This document shows positions 59,364 to 64,000 of a stretch of 64,000 nt of DNA, piece by piece. Under the pieces are notes generated by a model. That model saw only the letters and a list, made by a program, of their open reading frames with translations. It did not search any database and had not been told where the DNA came from. The stretch is from NCBI RefSeq assembly GCF_016863295.1, contig NZ_BOOP01000011.1, forward strand, positions 1 through 64,000. Direction: 5' to 3'. How positions within the stretch are numbered: the first letter of the stretch is position 1; every line of letters starts with the position of its first letter. The stretch is from Planotetraspora phitsanulokensis (lineage in GTDB: Bacteria > Actinomycetota > Actinomycetes > Streptosporangiales > Streptosporangiaceae). A program made the position numbers and the translations under genes.

Positions 59364-61121
59364 GTGCGGATAGAGCGGCACCGGGTGAGCGAGGCCGCGG
59401 TCTCGGCGGCCCGCGAGGACTTCACCAACCGGATCGGTTCGCAGGTCCGCTCGATGTCGAAGGCCGGCCCGATGACCGGCTACGAGTGGCAGCTGATCTC
59501 GGAGGCGTTCCTGAATTATCTGGGCGCGCTTTCGGTGGAGACGCCCGACCTCGACACCGCCGAGGCCAAGGCGGTCCTCGAGAACGCCGCCGAGGCCGCC
59601 GCGGGTGCCGTGCAGTACGCCGCGTACCACTCCCACGACCGCTTCTCGGTCTTCCTCGACTACGTGAACTTCGGGGTCACCTACGAGCCCGAGTCCGAGG
59701 GCAAACGGGAATCCGTCAGCGCGCACGAGTGGATCGACGCCTTCTGCCTGGCCGTCCTGTGCGGCAAGACCGACTTGCACGGGGAGGCGTTCCACTTCGC
59801 CCGCAAGACGCCACAGGAGGGCGGAGCAGGGCGTCCCGCCGTCGAGCTCATCAACGGCCTCATGGCGTACGTCATCGGGGACACGGGAGACACCGCGGAA
59901 CACCCGCCGCCCAGTGGGCAGAAGCTTGCGGCGCTCGACGCCGCACTCGCCCGGATCCGCGCCCTGGACGACGAGATCGGCGAAGGCCTCCTCGACCACC
60001 CGCAGAGCACCGCGCTCCACGCCCTGCGCGCCATGACCACCGGCGACCTGGAGGCCTTTCGCACCGATCTGGAGACGCTGCTGATCCGGCACAGCGCCCT
60101 CGCCGGCTCGGCCGCCACCCCCGAGTCCCTGCTTCCGCTCCTCCCGCTCGCCTTGACCGCTCTCGCCTACCGCCGTGAGGGCTGGCAGCCGCCGATCGAC
60201 ACCGGCTATCTGCCGCGCGCGTTGGTGACCGGGTTCGAGACCACGGGGCCACGGGTCCAGGGGTACGGCCGCGACCGGCGTCCGGGAGCGGTCGCCGAAC
60301 TGGCCGCCGGGCCAGTGGTGTTCGAGCGGCCCGAGCATCCCCAGCACCTGCATCCGGAGAGCGAGGCCCTGTTCGAGCAGTACACCAGGGAGGCCTTCAC
60401 GCCGCCGGAAGGAAGGTCGCTGGACGCGTGGAGACTGAAGAGCGCGCTGAACCACCAGGATCTCCTCTTCAAGGCCCGCGCCTCGCTGTCCGCCGACGTC
60501 ACCGACCTGCAGATGGAGAACCTGCGCCTCGCCTCCCAGTTGGGTGCCGCGCTCTTCCGCATCACCCGCGCCGAACCCGGCACCGACGTCGAGGTGACGA
60601 TCGACGGCCGCACGCTCACCTACCCCGCGTACAACGGGAGTGACGTCGGGCCCGGCCACTGGCACACGGCCACGAACCTCGCCCTGATCACGGGTGTTCG
60701 CGAGGACCTCGCCCCGCTCGTGCTCGCCGGCTCCGGCGCCCTCCGGGAGGACGGCTCCGCCTTCGCCTCATATCGCCGGGCCCTCCACGACTACCTGCGT
60801 GGCGCCGAGCCCGAGCCCGCGACGGATCAGGCGCTGGCCGACAGCGAAAAGGCGAAGAACTGGGGGTTCTTCCCCCCGCCCGCCGTCCTGTTCTCCCAGC
60901 TGGTCGAGGGCGACGAGGAGAGCTTCAACCTGGCCCTTCTCGACGCCCTCACCGCTCATCGCGACCACTACGCGGTCGCCGACCGCGCGGACGACTCCGA
61001 TGCCGCGATCAACCTCGACATCCTGGCCTTGACCTGCCATGCCCGGCGCCGGGGCTGGACCATCCGGGTCGTCTCCCCCTACCTGCCCGCCCGGCTCCTG
61101 CAGGCAGCCGTACCTCGCTGA
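59364..61121 (+). CDS. Imm49-like immunity protein, double length
   Basis: The 585-residue soluble protein resembles the Imm49 family in its last part: FFPPPAVLFSQLVEGDEESF, LALLDALTAHRDHYAVAD, and the end RVVSPYLPARLLQAAVP. The N-terminal half (HEWIDAFCLAVLCGKTDLHG near residue 125) has a similar helical style, so it may hold two related halves. Imm49 proteins are thought to protect against polymorphic toxins. No toxin gene is adjacent. GTG 59364 follows GGGGAG; ATG 59349 is the alternative start. Confidence 0.75.
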   Translation: MRIERHRVSEAAVSAAREDFTNRIGSQVRSMSKAGPMTGYEWQLISEAFLNYLGALSVETPDLDTAEAKAVLENAAEAAAGAVQYAAYHSHDRFSVFLDYVNFGVTYEPESEGKRESVSAHEWIDAFCLAVLCGKTDLHGEAFHFARKTPQEGGAGRPAVELINGLMAYVIGDTGDTAEHPPPSGQKLAALDAALARIRALDDEIGEGLLDHPQSTALHALRAMTTGDLEAFRTDLETLLIRHSALAGSAATPESLLPLLPLALTALAYRREGWQPPIDTGYLPRALVTGFETTGPRVQGYGRDRRPGAVAELAAGPVVFERPEHPQHLHPESEALFEQYTREAFTPPEGRSLDAWRLKSALNHQDLLFKARASLSADVTDLQMENLRLASQLGAALFRITRAEPGTDVEVTIDGRTLTYPAYNGSDVGPGHWHTATNLALITGVREDLAPLVLAGSGALREDGSAFASYRRALHDYLRGAEPEPATDQALADSEKAKNWGFFPPPAVLFSQLVEGDEESFNLALLDALTAHRDHYAVADRADDSDAAINLDILALTCHARRRGWTIRVVSPYLPARLLQAAVPR

Positions 61122-61166
61122 CCGCGGCGTTCACGCGGCCGGCAGGCGCGGCGCCCTCTCGCGGGA

Positions 61167-62303
61167 TCAGCCGAGCAACCCGCCGAGGACGTCCTGCGCG
61201 AGTCCGAGGGCGGTGGTCATGCCGACGCCGGAGGTGACGGAGACGACCCGGACGCCGGGAGCGGGCGCCTCGATGAGGAAGTCACGGTCAGGCGACGAGG
61301 CGTAGACCCCCTGCCACCGCTCGCGGACGGTCAGCGGCCCGCAACCGAGCAGGGACGCGATCTGCTCCAGGATGGCCTCGTCGAGGGACTCCATGCTGAA
61401 GGGGTCGACCGTGCGGCCGTAGGTGTGCGTGTCCCCGATGGTCAGGTCGCCGTCCGGGCGCTGGGTGAACATGAGGTTCAGCCCGGCGGCCACCAGATCG
61501 GGGTGGTCGGCGGCGAGACGCGTCCGGACCGCCGACAACGACGGGCACTCCTCGAACCCCCCGTATCGCAGCAGGGAGAAACCACTGAGGACGGCCGGGT
61601 CGATGACCCGATCGCCGGGAGCCGCCACCCGCAACATCTGCAGGGCGCACCGGACGACACCGGCCTGGTCGGCGAGGCCGGGGAAGTGGCGGTCCACGTC
61701 GTGCCCGACGGCCACGACGATGTGATCCGCGGCGACGTCACCGCGGCTGGTGCGGATGAGACCCGGCTCGATCGCCAGGGCGGTCGTGGCCCACCGGAAG
61801 CGGACGCCCTGGGTGCCCAGCCAGGCCGCGATCATGTGGACGGCCTCGCGGGGATCGACCCGGACGTCCAGCGGGAGCCAGGCGCCCCCGATGACGTCCG
61901 CGCCGATGGGCAGCCGGGCTTCGACGTCGGCCCGGTCGAGCATCTCCACCTGGTCGCCGCGGGACTCGCGGAGCTCCTCAAGCACGGCCAGCTCGTCCTC
62001 GGCGCGGGCCACCACGACCGTTCCGCTCTCGCGCAGCCAGAAGCCCGCTTCCTTCGCCAGCCTGATCCAGGCCGAACGGGCGGCCATGGCGTACTCGAGC
62101 GTCCGGCCTCCCTGCGCGGTGAAGCACCCGTGCCCGAAGTTGCGCACCGACGCTCCGACGGCCCGATCGTCGCGCTCGACCACCACCACGGAGCAACCTC
62201 TGCGGACGGCCTCGACGGCGTGTGCGAGACCGACGATCCCGGCTCCGACGATGACCACGTCGGCACGGTCGGTGGAGCCGGTGAGCATGGGAGCACTTGT
62301 CAT
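61167..62303 (-). CDS. FAD-dependent oxidoreductase, TIGR03364-like (phosphonate-associated)
   Basis: The 378-residue DAO-type flavoprotein has VVIVGAGIVGLAHAVEAVRR near residue 16 and GASVRNFGHGCFTAQGG near residue 50. The FAD-contact end RVVSVTSGVGMTTALGLAQD lies near residue 350. This subgroup is found with phosphonatase-like hydrolases and has been proposed to act on aminophosphonates. Such a hydrolase and a GntR gene lie divergent to it here. The start may be ATG 62303 or ATG 62288; the first lies within a palindrome. Confidence 0.83.
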   Translation of the reverse strand: MTSAPMLTGSTDRADVVIVGAGIVGLAHAVEAVRRGCSVVVVERDDRAVGASVRNFGHGCFTAQGGRTLEYAMAARSAWIRLAKEAGFWLRESGTVVVARAEDELAVLEELRESRGDQVEMLDRADVEARLPIGADVIGGAWLPLDVRVDPREAVHMIAAWLGTQGVRFRWATTALAIEPGLIRTSRGDVAADHIVVAVGHDVDRHFPGLADQAGVVRCALQMLRVAAPGDRVIDPAVLSGFSLLRYGGFEECPSLSAVRTRLAADHPDLVAAGLNLMFTQRPDGDLTIGDTHTYGRTVDPFSMESLDEAILEQIASLLGCGPLTVRERWQGVYASSPDRDFLIEAPAPGVRVVSVTSGVGMTTALGLAQDVLGGLLG

Positions 62304-62310
62304 GACAAGT
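62295..62310. promoter_or_regulatory. 16-bp palindrome at the start of the FAD oxidoreductase gene
   Basis: The perfect palindrome acttgtcatgacaagt covers the oxidoreductase ATG (62301-62303). A second palindrome, cgaacgttcg, lies at 62326-62335. The 153-bp divergent spacer also holds a possible -10 box tatagt at 62443-62448, only 8 bases before the GntR start, which suggests a leaderless GntR transcript. Confidence 0.6.
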
Positions 62311-62456
62311 AGCCTCGCTCAGGATCGAACGTTCGTCAACAGGCCGCCCGCAATCGTCGAAGGATGTTCCCTCGGGATTCATTTCACCTGATCACAAAGG
62401 ATGGGCTCCCTCTCCTGCCACTTGTGCCGACCTGGACCGTCTGTATAGTCAAGTCC

Positions 62457-63239
62457 GTGGACGAGCCTCTCTATCAGCGCATCGCCGACGATCTGCGCCG
62501 CCGCATCGCCCGTGGCGACCTGCCCGTCGGAGCCGCGCTGCCGTCCGAGTCGCAGCTGTGCGAGCAGTGGGCGGCCTCGCGCGGGCCGGTGCGCCAGGCG
62601 CTCAGCGCGCTGCGCGCCGAGGGGCTCATCGGCGGCGGCCGAGGCCGTCCGCCGGTCGTGCGGACGAGCCGGGTCCCGCAGCCGTTCGAGACCCTGCTGT
62701 CCTTCTCCCGCTGGGCCCACAGCCTGGGCCGCACACCCGGCCAGCGCACTCTGGAGATCGCGCGCAGGCCCGCACGCCAGGAGGTGGCCGACGCGCTGGC
62801 GATCGACGAGGGCGATCCCGTCGTCGACCTGGTACGGCTACGCCTGCTGGACGGGCGGCCCACCATGATCGAGCGGACGACCTTCGTGGAATCCGTGGGC
62901 CGCCTGCTTTTCGACGTCGCCTTCGATCCGGACTCCAGCTCGATCTACGCGTACCTGGCGGAACGAGGGGTCGACCTCAGCGTCGCCCGGCACGTGTTCG
63001 ACGCGGTCGCCGCCGACCCGACGGACGCCTCCCTCCTGGAGGTCCCCGAGGGCGCGCCGCTCCTGCGGGAACGGCGGCGTGCCGGCAGCGCGTCCGGCGA
63101 GCCGTACGAGTACTCCGACGACCGCTACCGGCCGGACGTCGTCACCTTCACGATCGAGAACGCCGAACAGGCGCATCCCTCGGTCGCGCGCGCCTGGCGG
63201 CCGACCCCCGCCGACAACAACCAGACACACCCCAAGTGA
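62457..63239 (+). CDS. GntR family regulator, HutC/UTRA type
   Basis: The 260-residue protein has a GntR winged helix (LYQRIADDLRRRIARGDLPV, ALPSESQLCEQWAASRGPVR, QALSALRAEGLIGGGRGRPP). A UTRA ligand domain follows with DLVRLRLLDGRPTMIERTTF near residue 122 and YSDDRYRPDVVTFTIEN near the end. It probably senses a phosphonate or product and controls the divergent oxidoreductase and its own operon. GTG 62457 lies just after a tatagt box. It is followed 7 bp later by the hydrolase gene. Confidence 0.9.
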   Translation: MDEPLYQRIADDLRRRIARGDLPVGAALPSESQLCEQWAASRGPVRQALSALRAEGLIGGGRGRPPVVRTSRVPQPFETLLSFSRWAHSLGRTPGQRTLEIARRPARQEVADALAIDEGDPVVDLVRLRLLDGRPTMIERTTFVESVGRLLFDVAFDPDSSSIYAYLAERGVDLSVARHVFDAVAADPTDASLLEVPEGAPLLRERRRAGSASGEPYEYSDDRYRPDVVTFTIENAEQAHPSVARAWRPTPADNNQTHPK

Positions 63240-63246
63240 GGAACTC

Positions 63247-63921
63247 ATGCCCATCGAACTGATGGTCCTGGACATGGCCGGCACGACGATCGAGGAATAC
63301 GGCGCCGTCTACGAAGCGCTGGCCGAAGCCGTCATCGCGGCGGGAGGCGAGCCCTCCGAGGCGGACATCCAGCGCTGGATGGGCGCGGGCAAGCGCGAGG
63401 CGATCCAGCATCTGCTCGAGGAGCACTTCGGCCGCGAAGTCGAGCCGGAGACGGTCGACGCCGCGTTCGCCGACTTCCGTGCCCGGCTCGACAAGTCCTA
63501 CCGCGACCGGCCGCCGGTGCCGCTGCCCGGCGTCCCCGAGGCGCTCAGCCGCATCCGCGCGGCCGGGACCAAGGTGGCGCTGACGACCGGGTTCGACCGC
63601 GAGGTGACCGAGTCCCTGCTGCACACCCTCGGCTGGGAACACGACGTGGTCGACGCCGTGGTGTGCGTGGACGACGTCCCGGCCGGCCGTCCCGCCCCTT
63701 ACATGATCTTCCGTGCGATGGAGGCCACCGGCGTTCACGACGTCGCGCGGGTTCTCGTCGCGGGGGACACCATCCGCGACCTGCAGGCCGGGACCAACGC
63801 GGGCGCCGGCTACGTCGTCGGCGTGCTCACGGGGAAGCTGGACGCCACCGGCCTGGGCGCCGAGCGGCACACCCACCTGCTGCCCGGCGTGGCCGACCTG
63901 CCCGGCCTGCTGTCGTCCTGA
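63247..63921 (+). CDS. Phosphonatase-like HAD hydrolase (TIGR03351 type)
   Basis: The 224-residue HAD protein has motif I MVLDMAGTTIEEYGAVYEAL with the nucleophile Asp at residue 8. The Gly-Thr-Thr is typical of phosphonoacetaldehyde hydrolase relatives. Motif II VALTTGFDREVTESLL is near residue 110, and a motif III/IV region LVAGDTIRDLQAGTNAGAG near residue 170. It would cut a C-P bond or a phosphate from a small product. ATG 63247 has GAGGA upstream. It is coupled to the GntR gene. Confidence 0.87.
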   Translation: MPIELMVLDMAGTTIEEYGAVYEALAEAVIAAGGEPSEADIQRWMGAGKREAIQHLLEEHFGREVEPETVDAAFADFRARLDKSYRDRPPVPLPGVPEALSRIRAAGTKVALTTGFDREVTESLLHTLGWEHDVVDAVVCVDDVPAGRPAPYMIFRAMEATGVHDVARVLVAGDTIRDLQAGTNAGAGYVVGVLTGKLDATGLGAERHTHLLPGVADLPGLLSS

Positions 63922-63938
63922 AACGAATGGCCGGCCCG

Positions 63939-64000
63939 TCATCCGTAGGGGTCGGTGACCTCACGGAGGCGGGTGAGCGCGCGGCGTAGGTGGTCGGCGT
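63939..64000 (-). CDS. C-terminal end of an unidentified reverse-strand gene
   Basis: From the right edge, one reverse frame reads ADHLRRALTRLREVTDPYG and stops at 63939-63941. The amphipathic composition fits a true protein end. Only 19 residues are visible, so no product can be named. It is convergent with the hydrolase gene. Confidence 0.4.
   Translation of the reverse strand, partial: ADHLRRALTRLREVTDPYG

Noticed and set aside
1-64000. tRNA, rRNA, insertion sequences, phage genes and secondary-metabolite megasynthases
   Set aside because: Looked for on both strands by reading; none was seen. A covariance-model search would be needed to exclude small RNAs.

Overview
The window is 64 kb of high-GC actinomycete chromosome. 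The base composition, GTG/TTG starts, four-base stop/start overlaps, a conservon-type sensor kinase, PadR/ArsR/GntR regulators and an Imm49-type protein all point to a filamentous actinomycete, possibly of the Streptosporangiales or Streptomyces type. The genus cannot be fixed from the sequence alone. I found no rRNA, tRNA, CRISPR array, transposase or prophage gene. The window opens inside a nuoI-like gene and closes inside an unidentified reverse-strand gene.

1-9.5 kb, electron transfer. A reverse-strand partial complex I operon (nuoA, nuoB, nuoC, nuoH, an unknown membrane gene, nuoI) has no nuoD between nuoC and nuoH and no NADH-module genes in view. It lies beside a class III aminotransferase and a forward korA-korB pair for a 2-oxoacid:ferredoxin oxidoreductase, followed by a perfect terminator. 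The arrangement suggests ferredoxin rather than NADH as electron donor. A small cluster of DnaA-box-like sequences lies between the unknown gene and nuoI.

9.6-41.7 kb, a large cell-surface polysaccharide locus. It encodes sugar-nucleotide enzymes (UDP-Glc/GDP-Man dehydrogenase family, RmlA, RmlB, RmlD, two RmlC-like epimerases, other epimerases), four glycosyltransferases, a WbaP-type initiating phosphosugar transferase, a Wzx-like flippase, an O-antigen ligase/Wzy-like protein, two Wzz-like chain-length proteins, an acyltransferase, a deacetylase, a PAP2 phosphatase, and an LCP ligase that probably transfers the product to the cell wall. Inside it is a tightly coupled eight-gene reverse operon (24.9-33.3 kb). 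This operon combines a nucleotidyltransferase, a C-methyltransferase, a PIG-L deacetylase, an epimerase, a DUF4910 aminopeptidase-like protein and a duplicated Cys-motif protein of unknown function, and looks like the route to an unusual modified sugar. Two secreted beta-helix proteins, 18 kb apart, share nearly identical DNA over about 450 bp.

41.7-64 kb, accessory and regulatory genes. These include an enoyl-CoA hydratase, an EamA exporter with its FCD-GntR regulator and operator, a partial conservon (sensor kinase plus DUF742), a quinone-oxidoreductase-like enzyme behind a MerR-type promoter, an FAD monooxygenase/PadR divergent pair, an ArsR-SRPBCC pair, a PIN-domain toxin-antitoxin pair, an MFS drug exporter with a long operator, a membrane-fused alpha/beta hydrolase divergent from an ArsR regulator, an Imm49 immunity-like protein, and a phosphonate-associated module (TIGR03364-type oxidoreductase, GntR, phosphonatase-like hydrolase). 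Several of these pairs have clear palindromic operators in the sequence.
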